A DNA stretch of 64,000 bases, taken from assembly GCF_040783535.2 (NCBI RefSeq), contig NZ_JBFONW020000007.1, positions 62,001 through 126,000 on the forward strand, read 5' to 3'. Positions 35,126-43,426 of the stretch are shown piece after piece. This DNA is from Aestuariibius insulae (lineage in GTDB: Bacteria > Pseudomonadota > Alphaproteobacteria > Rhodobacterales > Rhodobacteraceae). Position numbers and translations under genes: made by a program. How positions within the stretch are numbered: position 1 is the first letter of the stretch; the number at the start of each line of letters is the position of its first letter. The notes under the pieces were generated by a model that was not told the origin of the DNA, ran no database searches, and saw only the letters and a program-made list of their open reading frames with translations.

Positions 35126-35162
35126 CAAATTGGACCACTGGTATGGACACTGGTCCAATTTG
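35126..35162. promoter_or_regulatory. Strong palindromic operator candidate between the operon and its FadR-type regulator
   Basis: CAAATTGGACCA (35126-35137) and TGGTCCAATTTG (35151-35162) are perfect 12-base inverted repeats with a 13-base spacer that itself holds CTGGTATGGACAC. TGG-x-x-CCA arms fit FadR/GntR-family operators. The site is in the only divergent promoter region of the operon, 123 bases before the binding-protein start and 170 bases before the regulator start. Confidence 0.8.
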
Positions 35163-35331
35163 AAACACCTGTCAACATGCGCTCGGGTTGCAGCCGAACC
35201 TCTGAATGCGTTACATTTCAGAGGCTCAATTTCCGGTGCTTCTCCCTCGCGCCCATCCGTCATTTCCGAAGAAAAGGTGCCATAACGTGGTTCAGGCCAG
35301 ACGACTGCAACTGGAAGATACGAAGGCGCTC

Positions 35332-36042
35332 ATGGGGGATGTTTCGCGCCGTTCGGTGCGGGATGTGATTGCCGAAAAGCTGGCGGCCCTCGTATCTTCT
35401 GGCGTTCTGTCGGTCGGTGACGAACTTCCCAGTGAACGCGAACTGGCAGCATCTCTTTCGGTCAGTCGCGAGACCGTGCGTGGTGCCATCGCGATCCTTG
35501 CCTCGCATGGTGTCCTGCGTGTCGCCCACGGCGCCCGCACGACAGTTGCAAAAGCCGATACCCGGTCTCTTGCCGCCGGCACGCCGTCTGTCGGTTTCCA
35601 CGGCTCGTACGATTTGGAAAGCGTCCATGAAGCCCGTCTGTTGGTCGAACAGCGCATCGCGGCCAAAGCCGCAAAAGGGATCGACGCGGCTGGCCTCGCT
35701 GCCTTCCGGGCCTCTATCGCGGCGCAGGAGGATTGCGGCGACGACCCCGTCCGATTCCTTCTTTGCGACCGGGAGTTTCACACGGCACTTTACCGTGCCG
35801 CGGGCAACGAGGCGCTCTTTGATATTGCGATGTCGCTATACAATCACCTTCTGGATCATCGTCGCCGGATCGTCGCTCAACCCGGGTCGATCGCTGAAAG
35901 CCTGTCGGATCACCGGTTGATCCTGCAGGCCATGGAGGCGCGTGATGCAAAAGCGGCCGAACGGGCTGTGATCGATCATGCAACCCGCATCTATGTCACG
36001 ACTCGCGCGTTTCTCGACAGCAAGATTTCCCCCGACCGCTGA
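35332..36042 (+). CDS. FadR/GntR family transcriptional regulator (FCD domain)
   Basis: A 236-residue regulator. The N-terminal winged helix has VRDVIAEKLAALVSSGVLSVGDELPSERELAASLSVSRETVRGAIAIL; the C-terminal all-helical FCD domain holds the metal/ligand histidines and aspartate in LLCDREFHTALYRAAGNEALF, LYNHLLDHRRRIV and SLSDHRLILQAMEARD. Start: ATG at 35332 follows GAAGG by five bases; a GTG at 35287 in frame would add 15 residues (VVQARRLQLEDTKAL) and is a fair alternative. Divergent from the acid-sugar operon, and the obvious candidate to bind the palindrome at 35126. FCD ligands are usually small organic acids, so an operon intermediate is likely the inducer. Confidence 0.9.
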   Translation: MGDVSRRSVRDVIAEKLAALVSSGVLSVGDELPSERELAASLSVSRETVRGAIAILASHGVLRVAHGARTTVAKADTRSLAAGTPSVGFHGSYDLESVHEARLLVEQRIAAKAAKGIDAAGLAAFRASIAAQEDCGDDPVRFLLCDREFHTALYRAAGNEALFDIAMSLYNHLLDHRRRIVAQPGSIAESLSDHRLILQAMEARDAKAAERAVIDHATRIYVTTRAFLDSKISPDR

Positions 36043-36068
36043 CAAAGTCGCAGACACTTACAGAAAGA

Positions 36069-36084
36069 GGCGCCTGATGGCGCC
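36069..36084. terminator. Hairpin between the FadR-type gene and the convergent hydrolase gene
   Basis: GGCGCC-TGAT-GGCGCC with flanking A/T-rich sequence (a TTTTT run at 36100-36104 and A-rich sequence before). It lies between the stops of two convergent genes and probably serves both. Confidence 0.5.
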
Positions 36085-36111
36085 CCTTCCGATTGTAATT
36101 TTTGGCCTGTT

Positions 36112-37176
36112 CTATTGGGGTGCGTTCGGAAGCTGCGCCATGAACTCGCCTAATACATCGGCATAATAACTCGCATTGAATGTCGTGCCGTGCCCGCGCG
36201 TCTCGTTATCCTCGGGCACGATGTAAAGCTCGGCATTCGGTATCTTCGCCATGTTCTCTTCCAGCATGGGCAACTCTACCGGATTACGCTCGTCATCCTG
36301 GCTCAGAATGACCAGCAAATCGGCCTGGATGTCGCCCAGCTTGGGCGTTGGATCGAAGTTTCGCGAGGCGTTCCACATATACATGACGTCATTCGCGTCA
36401 CCGACGGTTTGCTGCTCCTTGCGCTCGTCGACGAAGGCATCTGCCATCTCTCGGGTCGCACCCAGTTCCTGCAGGCGCAGGTTGCCGTTCGATGTTGCAA
36501 TGCCGAACCATGCCGACATGTAGCGCAACATCGGCGGCTGCTCTTCATAATTGCCGTCCATCCAGGCGGGGTCATCCCGCACCGCGTCGATCACCATGCG
36601 GCGCATCATCCAGTTGCGACCGGCCATCGGTCCGGGAAGCGAGGCAATGGGCACCCCGCCATCCATGAATTCAGGATATTCCGTGAGCCACGTCCAGGTC
36701 AGCATGCCGCCCATCGAAAAGCCGATCTTCAGATGCAGGCGATCGATATCCAGGCCGTCCTCAAGCAACATTTTCTGGGCATTGACCATGTCCATCAGCG
36801 TCTGTTCTGGAAACTCCGCGCGTAACCCATCCGACGGTTTGGAGCTTTCCCCCGCGCCAATGGCATCGACCAAAATAAGGAAGTATTTTTCCGCATCCAG
36901 CGGCTGCCCGGGACCGTAAAGATTACCGGCAAAAGCCTCACCGAGCATCCCTTTTGCCTGCCCCGTCGTGCCATGCGTGATCAGGACGGCCGGGTTCGAG
37001 GGGTCACCGATTGTAAGGTAACTGACGTTCATTTCCGGCAGAACCTCACCAGTCTCAAACTCGAAGTTCTCAATCACGTAATTCCCGCGCACCGGCTCCG
37101 AATAGTCCTGCGCAATGACGATCGAGCTCGCCATGATGAAAGAAGCCGCCAATGCTGCTTCGAAACGAATAGTCAT
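36112..37176 (-). CDS. Exported alpha/beta hydrolase, MetX-like
   Basis: A 354-residue protein with a signal peptide (FEAALAASFIMASSIVIAQ) followed by an alpha/beta-hydrolase domain related to homoserine acetyltransferase. Nucleophile elbow: KIGFSMGGMLTW (Ser in GFSMGG). Oxyanion/lid region: AVLITHGTTGQAKGM. Catalytic histidine is likely in ETRGHGTTFN, and the aspartate in VILSQDDERNP. Secreted MetX-like hydrolases are not acetyltransferases; substrate unknown. The start at 37176 has GGGAGGAC upstream. It sits between the operon regulator and mobile-element debris, so it may be part of the same island and could hydrolyse an extracellular ester or lactone. Confidence 0.82.
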   Translation of the reverse strand: MTIRFEAALAASFIMASSIVIAQDYSEPVRGNYVIENFEFETGEVLPEMNVSYLTIGDPSNPAVLITHGTTGQAKGMLGEAFAGNLYGPGQPLDAEKYFLILVDAIGAGESSKPSDGLRAEFPEQTLMDMVNAQKMLLEDGLDIDRLHLKIGFSMGGMLTWTWLTEYPEFMDGGVPIASLPGPMAGRNWMMRRMVIDAVRDDPAWMDGNYEEQPPMLRYMSAWFGIATSNGNLRLQELGATREMADAFVDERKEQQTVGDANDVMYMWNASRNFDPTPKLGDIQADLLVILSQDDERNPVELPMLEENMAKIPNAELYIVPEDNETRGHGTTFNASYYADVLGEFMAQLPNAPQ

Positions 37177-37433
37177 ACTGTCCTCCCTTGACCGGTTCTC
37201 TCTGATATGCTGGTCCGGCCTCAATACCAGTTAGGGTGCAGGTTTTTCCGAACCTGTCAATAATTTAGGTTCAATGCCTTTGGCTGACGTGATCTGGGAC
37301 CGGGCCGCACCGGGCTTCGTTGTCTTCCGTCGCTGGTTTCGCGGACGGCTGCAGAATACGACAAAGTCCATGGGTATTTGATCCCAGGATTTGATGGCGC
37401 GATCCGCTTAGAGTAATGGAAAAAGGCACTATA
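37177..37433. other. Stretch at the island's right side, no supported gene
   Basis: Short frames only. It lies between the exported hydrolase and the first transposase fragment; its upstream part probably holds the hydrolase promoter. I cannot assign the rest. Confidence 0.4.
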
Positions 37434-37502
37434 GGCCAAGTTCGTCACAAGCGCGCCACGACAACGCGCGCCGCTCAAGCAGCGATCAACGATCACACGG
37501 AT
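37434..37502 (+). pseudogene. N-terminal fragment of an IS481-type transposase
   Basis: The frame reads GQVRHKRATTTRAAQAAIND, which matches the conserved start of IS481-family transposases (GQVLHGSATTTHAVRAAIQRSQ). About 23 codons remain; stops follow immediately. The fragment is short, so the call rests on the ATTT-x-A-x-x-AAI pattern. Confidence 0.5.
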
Positions 37503-37539
37503 TGATGCATTGCCTGAGGTGTCGCTCTGACGGTTCAGC

Positions 37540-38227
37540 ATGCTGCGCAGATCGCTGTTCAAGCACCATCGCTTTTCAGGAGACGTCGTCCTTTGCGAGG
37601 TGCGCTGGTATCTGCGCTATCCTTTGTCTTCGAGGATGTCGGTGATCGTTTCGCCGAGCGCGGCGTCACAGTTAATCGATCCACTGTGGATCACCGGGCT
37701 CGGAAAGTCAGTCCAGAGGTCATAAAGCGGACCGAGAGCGATCTGCGTCGAGCCAGCGTCGATTGTTAAGCAAACGAGATTTCTACCCGCATTGGCGCCA
37801 AGTGACGCTACCTCTGGCGCGCAATCGGTGCGAGTGGCCGTCTGGTCAACTTCTCGCTAACGGCATGGCGGGATGCCAACGCGGCCAAAGCCTTCTTCAG
37901 AAAGGCAATCGAGCCTGTTTATCTGCACCGACCCGTTGCGATCTGCTTGGACAAGGCCCAGGCCTATCACCGCGTTATCGGCGAAATCATCACTGCTATG
38001 ATCCACATTTGTGCCGCAGCCGGCACATCGACCGAAAGTGGTGCAACAACCTGATCGAAAGCGATCACGCCGTTATGAAGCGATCGCTCGGCTATCGCCA
38101 GAGCTTTCGATCCTTGGAAGCGGCCCAGGCGATCCCAAACAGAATTGAAACGATGAGAACCATCAAGCGCGGCTACATCCGGCACAAGCTCTCTGGCGTC
38201 GGAGGCGAGAGCGGATTTAGCATTTAG
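37540..38227 (+). pseudogene. Degraded IS6-family transposase (DDE)
   Basis: Read across frameshifts, most of an IS6/IS26-type transposase can be recovered: FKHHRFSGDVVLCEVRWYLRYPLS at the N-terminus, then ERGVTVNRSTVDH, YLWRAIGASGRLVNFSLTAWRDANAAKAFFRKAIEPVYLHRP, the DDE-domain segment ICLDKAQAYHRVIGEI, and finally NNLIESDHAVMKRSLGYRQSFRSLEAAQAI with IETMRTIKRGYIRHKLSG. The last parts carry the catalytic glutamate context (ESDH). At least three frameshifts or stops interrupt it, so it is inactive. I could not find clear terminal repeats. Confidence 0.88.
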
Positions 38228-38453
38228 ATGCTCGCCGACGCCGTCCAATCAAAACCAAGCTTCAATCGTCGATCAATCCCCAGCGATCGGCGCGACATGC
38301 CCTTGGACAGGTTGATCGAGGCCTCGTGTTTCGTTGGAATAGGTCAAACGGTTTCGTCAGGAGACGACTGCTTGCTAGAAAGCTGTACTGCGGCGCCGAA
38401 TGCATTGCTCAATATCCCCGACGGGCCGGAGGACGAAGGCGATCCGAAAGCCG
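38228..38453. other. Unassigned sequence between two element remnants
   Basis: No frame here has recognisable protein character. It is bounded by the IS6-type pseudogene end and the end of an integrase pseudogene. Confidence 0.4.
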
Positions 38454-38970
38454 CTATATTTTGACGGCCTTTGCGATTGCTAACGCATCGTCGAACTCGA
38501 CGCCTAGATACCGCACTATACTGTAAACTCAAAAGCTGAACCGCTCGCAAGTCTTCTGCTTTCTTGTAGATTTGAGTTACCTTCGTCCGCCTACTCAAAT
38601 GAGTTCCATAGGCGCTTGATTCTCGATTGATCGATGTGACTCAATCGCGGACGATCTATGCCTATCGGTGCGTCGAAGTGTGCAGGCGCTTACGAAAGGG
38701 GCAAGGCCAAAGATACTCGGAGCCGACTGTGAGCTCGTCCTCCATCCACGTCTCGACGGAGGCGCGGGTCCCTTCAAAAATGTCAAAACGAACTGGCTTT
38801 TGTGTCTTGCTCTGCATGACCGATGCTCTTTCCTTGATCGGTCCGGTCGCTTCGAGCGGCGCCGAGAAACACGCGGATCGATCCCGGGGAGCCGCAGACT
38901 TGCCACCGCGTGCCGCTCTTGTTCTCAATCGCCCTATCCACGGCTTTCCTCCTCGAACGTTCGCCATTGT
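38454..38970 (-). pseudogene. Degraded tyrosine-type site-specific integrase (short form)
   Basis: On the minus strand, across several frameshifts, the conserved path of a short tyrosine integrase can be read: IKERASVMQSKTQKPVRFDIFEGTRASVETWMEDELTVGSEYLWP, HTSTHR, then SRRTKVTQIYKKAEDLRAVQLL (the catalytic R-R-T-K and H-x-x-R region) and finally IVRYLGVEFDDALAIAKAVKI followed by a TAG at 38454. The catalytic Tyr is in VRYLGVE. The N-terminal part is lost or scrambled. This differs from the remnant at 20217, so two distinct integrases have decayed here. Confidence 0.85.
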
Positions 38971-39009
38971 TGCCCGGACCGATCGCGGGACATAGCTTGT
39001 CCTCAGACT

Positions 39010-39250
39010 TTTTTCTGAGCATTTTCTACTAGTACCGCCACTTCCATCATCCGCTTGGCCAACCTCTTTCTAGCCTTGCGGTTTTGGTTTCCAGCGCTTT
39101 AAGCCGCTTCGCATCGGCGACTTCGACGCCGCCCTCCTTACGATGCCAGTTGTAGACGGCTGCCTTATGGATCCCCGTCCTCGCAGCGCAGATCAAGTGC
39201 GCTCATCCCAGCCTGATGCTCGTTAGAAAGGCCGATTATCTGCACTGCGT
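39010..39250 (-). pseudogene. IS3-family OrfA transposase fragment
   Basis: The minus-strand frame reads VQIIGLSNEHQAGMSALDLRC, then after a frameshift the HTH and coiled-coil part with GGVEVADAKRLKALETKTARL. This corresponds to IS3-family OrfA (EEQIIG.L.EHEAG....DLCR....F..WK...GGMEVSDAKRLK.LE.EN..LK). OrfB is absent, so it is a broken remnant. Confidence 0.8.
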
Positions 39251-39463
39251 TTAGACGCTTTCTCTCCGTTCGCTCTTCTCCTCAGTTGGAGAGCAGGCCA
39301 CCCTCAAATCGAGTACTCCGCAGGGGAGTAGGCCTGATCGTATCCGCTTCTCCGCAATACGATCAGAGCATGACGGTTCGAATACTGGCCGCCTGGGAGG
39401 TGATCGCATTGCAAGATCGGTTGGAGTAGTCAGAGGGGCATCGTGGTAGATGGAGAACCGCCA

Positions 39464-40237
39464 ATGAAGATCGCCACCATAGCGGCCCTGTTCGTTTTGG
39501 GAATCATGGCGGCATATGTGCTGCATGTACCTGCGCTGAACCTTGTTTCGGGCATGCGGCTTTCTGCTGAAGAACGTACCTATCCCTCCTTGTCGCAAGG
39601 CCCGCAAAGCGAAAACTACGAGATTGCGCAGCTGGTATACGGGTGGAGCGAGATCTGGTTCGATCAGCAGGACAGCAGCTATCTGATCGTCGCGGACCCG
39701 GTCGAGCCGTGGGAGCCGGGATACTTTGGCCGGTTCGTCCTGTCTGTCAGCCAGGATGGTCATCTGATAGAACGGCGGCGTCTGACCTCTTCCGTGCAGT
39801 TTCTCGACCTTGAGAATGATGCGCGATATGTCCATCTGCATATTGTGCCTGAGCGGCAATATACTCCGGCCTACAGTTTCGAACAACTTTCCGGTCGGCT
39901 CGATTTGGTCGGTTTCGAATTTACCGAGTTCGATGAATGGCCCTATCTTTACTATTTTATTCCGGTGATATCATTTGATTGGATGGGTATCGGATATTAT
40001 AGACTGACGCATCGCGGCGAGCAGATTTCCTTCCGTCAGCCTACCGAATTTCACGGGGGTTTTCTGTATTCGATGCGGAACGTCGATGGACAACTCTATC
40101 TCACAACACGCGGAAACGAGCCTTCGGATGTCGTATTTCTGACAGTCGATGAAACATCATACTCTCGCAGTATGGATGGTCGGGAGACACACCGCGACGC
40201 TTACGGCCTACATGTAATTCGCGCCCGCCCGGACTGA
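39464..40237 (+). CDS. Hypothetical protein with N-terminal membrane anchor or signal
   Basis: A 257-residue protein of unknown family. An N-terminal hydrophobic helix (KIATIAALFVLGIMAAYVLHV) is followed by a beta-rich, aromatic-rich domain that looks like a small propeller or lipocalin-like fold (WSEIWFDQQDSSYLIVADPVEPWEP, RFVLSVSQDGHLIERRRL, YFIPVISFDWMGIGYYRL). Start at 39464; an upstream ATG adds seven residues. The frame is intact although it sits between transposase fragments, and its GC is lower than that of the core genes, so it may be a recently acquired island gene. No function can be assigned. Confidence 0.65.
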   Translation: MKIATIAALFVLGIMAAYVLHVPALNLVSGMRLSAEERTYPSLSQGPQSENYEIAQLVYGWSEIWFDQQDSSYLIVADPVEPWEPGYFGRFVLSVSQDGHLIERRRLTSSVQFLDLENDARYVHLHIVPERQYTPAYSFEQLSGRLDLVGFEFTEFDEWPYLYYFIPVISFDWMGIGYYRLTHRGEQISFRQPTEFHGGFLYSMRNVDGQLYLTTRGNEPSDVVFLTVDETSYSRSMDGRETHRDAYGLHVIRARPD

Positions 40238-40391
40238 GTATGACTGCAATGGATATTATGCTTAAACGCGTATGGGCATAATGGGTCTTCTGTCTCGGTC
40301 TGAACGGTTTCGCAGCCGTTTACTCTACCTTTTTTATGAGTAGTTCGGCCTGCGGGTGAGACAGGTCTGCGGCGCCATTCGTTTTTTGACA

Positions 40392-40667
40392 CTGGCGCGC
40401 CGCTTCGACGGTGATTTGATCGAGGGCCAACGCGTGGCTATCTCGGCAAGCCTGATTGAGGCGGATGCCGGCAAATAGAATTCGACACCGAAGAACGAGA
40501 TGGGCGTGGCGAGCGATTGCGGCCCGTGCGGCCCTTATGCCGCTGGGGAAGTGTTGCCGAAGTTCACTTTATATTCTGAACTGGTCAGTCAAGGGGCAGC
40601 GGCGCGTAAGGGGCCATCTTTCGAGAATATTTCGACTGATCGTCGGTTCAAAAATCTGGTGGCCTGA
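40392..40667 (+). pseudogene. Internal fragment of an IS1182-type transposase
   Basis: One frame reads RVAISASLIEADAGK, a TAG stop, then NSTPKNEMG and KFTLYSELVSQGAAARKGPSF before ending at a TGA at 40665. This is the IS1182-family pattern VDASLIEADANKQRS...W and PKF.S.SDPA.QW..A..GPAFF, with the catalytic aspartate replaced (ISAS for VDAS). It is about 90 codons, has an internal stop and lacks both ends. Confidence 0.78.
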
Positions 40668-40754
40668 TCGCGTCCATGACTGTTTGGCCGTGCGCGCGAA
40701 TGCACAAGATCGATAAAGGTACGTCGGATGCGGCTTTGGAGACGTGGTCCGTCG

Positions 40755-41537
40755 TCACATAAGCTCAACGGCATGAGGAAGCAGGAAGAAGGTGTCTGCT
40801 AGAGGCGGTTGACGCGTGACGACCCGGCATCGATAGACATCTTCGATCGTTTGGTCTTTGAAGACCTCGTCTGCGGATCCGGCGGCCTGAAGGGATCCAT
40901 TGGATAGAAGCAACACCTGCGAGGCGAACAGTCCTGCCAAGTTGAGATCGTGAAGGACAGTGATAACCCCGCCGCTCGACGCGGCAAACTGCTTGGCAAG
41001 TTTCATCACGAGGATCTGGTGCCCTAGATCCAGGCTGGAGACGGGTTCATCGAGGAATAGCCAGCGTGGAACGCCGTCCAAGACCGGGTGCCATACCTGC
41101 GCAAGCGCCCGGGCAAGCTGAACGCGCTGCTGCTCGCCGCCCGATAGCTGCTGATAGAAATGTCCGCCGTATCCGCCAAGATCGACTGCCGCGAGCGCCA
41201 GTGCTGGAATGGTCAGGTCAGCCGCCCCTATCCCGGCCCTTGCGCCGAGACCCACGACCTCTGCCGCGGTGAACGGGAATGCGAGCGGCGTCGTTTGCGG
41301 CAGAACCGCGCGAAGACCGGCCAGTTTCGCGGGATCAGCGGCAGCAATATCGTCGCCGTTGAGCGTCGCGACGCCGCTATAGGGAAGATCTCCGGACAAT
41401 GCGCGGAGAAGCGTCGTCTTGCCGGACCCGTTCGGCCCGACAATGACGGTTATCTCACCGGGCTTGGCCTGCGCTGTAATCCCTTTAAGAACCGTCTTCC
41501 CGTTCAGGGTTGCTGTAAGATTCTGGACTTCTAGCAC
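40755..41537 (-). CDS. hmuV: Hemin ABC transporter ATP-binding protein HmuV
   Basis: The 260-residue ATPase of the periplasmic heme importer. Walker A is IVGPNGSGKTTLLRALSG (about 32-49), the signature is QLSGGEQQRVQLARALAQV, Walker B is WLFLDEPVSSLD and the switch histidine is in ITVLHDLNLAGLFA. The GTG start at 41537 follows the hmuU stop by one base; longer ATG starts lie within hmuU. Last gene of the hmuS-T-U-V operon. Confidence 0.94.
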   Translation of the reverse strand: MLEVQNLTATLNGKTVLKGITAQAKPGEITVIVGPNGSGKTTLLRALSGDLPYSGVATLNGDDIAAADPAKLAGLRAVLPQTTPLAFPFTAAEVVGLGARAGIGAADLTIPALALAAVDLGGYGGHFYQQLSGGEQQRVQLARALAQVWHPVLDGVPRWLFLDEPVSSLDLGHQILVMKLAKQFAASSGGVITVLHDLNLAGLFASQVLLLSNGSLQAAGSADEVFKDQTIEDVYRCRVVTRQPPLADTFFLLPHAVELM

Positions 41538-41538
41538 G

Positions 41539-42603
41539 TCAGAGATCCACGAGGGTGGTGCGGCGCAGCAGGATCCAAAGAAACACAGGCGCTCCGAGAA
41601 TCGCCGTGATGATGCCGATCGGAAGCTCGGCGGGGGCCGCGATCGTTCGGCTAATGATATCGGCAGCAATCAGCAAAGACGCGCCCAAGAGCGCCGCATT
41701 GGGGATGAGCGTTGTATGGTCTGGGCCGTTCGCAAGCCTCAGAAGATGCGGTACGACGATGCCGATGAAACCGATCCCTCCCGAAACCGCGACCGCCGAT
41801 CCGGTTGCCGCAGCAGTGAGAAGGATGGTTCCGGTCTTAAGACGCTCCGTTCGGATCCCCAGATGACGTGCGGCAGCCTCTCCAAGAGCGAGGCAATTCA
41901 AACCGTCGGCAAGGCGTGTCGCGAGCAGGATGGAGCCAAGGATAATGGGAGCTGTGATCCAGACCTTCAACCAGCTTGTCCCGCCCAGAGAACCAAGGTT
42001 CCAAAACGTGAAATCACGAAGTTGCTGATCGTCGGCCATGTAGATCAGGAGACCCGATACGGCAGCGGCCAGCGCCGCCAAGGCGATCCCCGCAAGCAGC
42101 ATTGTTGCAATCGATGTCCGGCCTTGCCGGGTGGAGACGCGGTAAAGAAGGATCATCGTGATCCAGGCTCCGAAGAATGCGGCAACCGCAGTCAATGCGC
42201 TTCCGAAATAGGCGGCAATTGCCGTCGGCAGAAGCGGCCCCAGAACGATGGCCACGATCGCGCCCAAGGACGCGCCTGCGCTGACGCCAACGATGCCAGG
42301 GTCGGCAAGTGGATTGCGGAATAACCCCTGCATTAATGCCCCCGACACTGCGAGCGCGGCGCCGACCACGATGCCCAGCAAAAGGCGAGGCAGACGGACG
42401 TCCAGCAGAACGACCCGCTCAAGCTGACTCAGCGGCTCACCCCGGGAAAGTGTTGTGAGGGCGTTCACAAGCGAGGCGTCAGCGGCACCGCTTGTCAGGC
42501 TGAGCAAACTGACAACGACAAGAAGGCCGATAAGCCAAAGATGCATTTGCCGCGCCGTCTGGCGCCGATCCGCGACCGGTTGCACGGCGATGTCAGCCGC
42601 CAT
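41539..42603 (-). CDS. hmuU: Hemin ABC transporter permease HmuU (FecCD family)
   Basis: A 354-residue FecCD-type permease with about 10 helices. Family marks are LLDVRLPRLLLGIVVGAALAVSGALMQGLFRNPLADPGIVGVSAGASLGA (the conserved RLPR and NPLADP motifs) and FIGIVVPHLLRLANGPDHTTLIPNAALLGA. Its start overlaps the end of hmuT by 11 bases. It carries heme across the inner membrane with HmuV and HmuT. Confidence 0.95.
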   Translation of the reverse strand: MAADIAVQPVADRRQTARQMHLWLIGLLVVVSLLSLTSGAADASLVNALTTLSRGEPLSQLERVVLLDVRLPRLLLGIVVGAALAVSGALMQGLFRNPLADPGIVGVSAGASLGAIVAIVLGPLLPTAIAAYFGSALTAVAAFFGAWITMILLYRVSTRQGRTSIATMLLAGIALAALAAAVSGLLIYMADDQQLRDFTFWNLGSLGGTSWLKVWITAPIILGSILLATRLADGLNCLALGEAAARHLGIRTERLKTGTILLTAAATGSAVAVSGGIGFIGIVVPHLLRLANGPDHTTLIPNAALLGASLLIAADIISRTIAAPAELPIGIITAILGAPVFLWILLRRTTLVDL

Positions 42604-43426
42604 AGAGCGCCTCGCTCAGCTCCTCTGCCGCCGATGCGGTACGGGGCCCAAAGCCGAGCAGGTAAAGACCATTCATTCGGATGACCGCTTTGCTTTGCGC
42701 TGCCGGAGTGAGCGACAGAGCGGGGATCTCGAACAGCTCATCGTCGGTGGCGGCGTGATCACCGGTGCGGTCCATCATCAAGATCGCATCCGGCGCTGCC
42801 GCCGTTAGAGCCTCGTCTGTCAGCGGCTTATAACCTGTAAAGGACGTGATTGCATTCTCTGCGCCGGCCAGCTCGATGATCGCATTCGCTGCTGTTTCCG
42901 CTCCGGACGCCATCACGCGACCGTCCTGCAGGCTGAGGATGAACAGGACCCGCTTGGGTGAACTGCCTGACAAAGAGGCAGCCCGCTCTCTGGCGGCGCC
43001 AAGATCAGCGGCGACGCTCTCGCGCAGATCTGCGGCCTTGTCTTCTACCTCAAGGGTACGGCCGATTGCATCGATCTTGGCGAGGATCCCTTCCGAGGAA
43101 AACTCATCGGGAACGATAATCAACGGAATGCGGGCGCTTTCCAGAACATCGATGACTTCTGGCGGACCGGCACCCTCTTCCGCCAGAATGAGGGCCGGTT
43201 CGACCGAGAGAACGCCTTCAGCCGACAGCGCCCGCATGTAGCCGACATCGGGAAGGGAGCGAGCCTCCTCGGGATAGACGGACGTTGTGTCACGGGCGAT
43301 AAGCCGGTCGCCTTCGCCCAAGGCGTATACGATCTCGGTGACGGAGCCTCCCAAAGCGAGGATGCGATCTTCTTGAGCGGCAAGCGGCTGGGCAAGGAGG
43401 GCGGCTGCAACGAAGAGACCCCTCAT
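42593..43426 (-). CDS. hmuT: Periplasmic hemin-binding protein HmuT
   Basis: A 277-residue periplasmic binding protein of the class III (BtuF/FhuD-like) fold with a short signal peptide (LFVAAALLAQPLAAQE). The N-terminal segment ILALGGSVTEIVYALGEGDRLIARDTTSVYPEEA is typical of heme-binding members, where a tyrosine such as that in SVYPEEA ligates heme. Its start overlaps the hmuS stop (ATGA). Confidence 0.93.
   Translation of the reverse strand: MRGLFVAAALLAQPLAAQEDRILALGGSVTEIVYALGEGDRLIARDTTSVYPEEARSLPDVGYMRALSAEGVLSVEPALILAEEGAGPPEVIDVLESARIPLIIVPDEFSSEGILAKIDAIGRTLEVEDKAADLRESVAADLGAARERAASLSGSSPKRVLFILSLQDGRVMASGAETAANAIIELAGAENAITSFTGYKPLTDEALTAAAPDAILMMDRTGDHAATDDELFEIPALSLTPAAQSKAVIRMNGLYLLGFGPRTASAAEELSEALYGG

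Noticed and set aside
19584..40754. Direct repeat of the tRNA-Ser 3' end as the right attachment site of the island
   Set aside because: I scanned by eye for the last bases of the tRNA (CTTCGTCTCCGCCA) on the right side and did not find them; the boundary is therefore not fixed.
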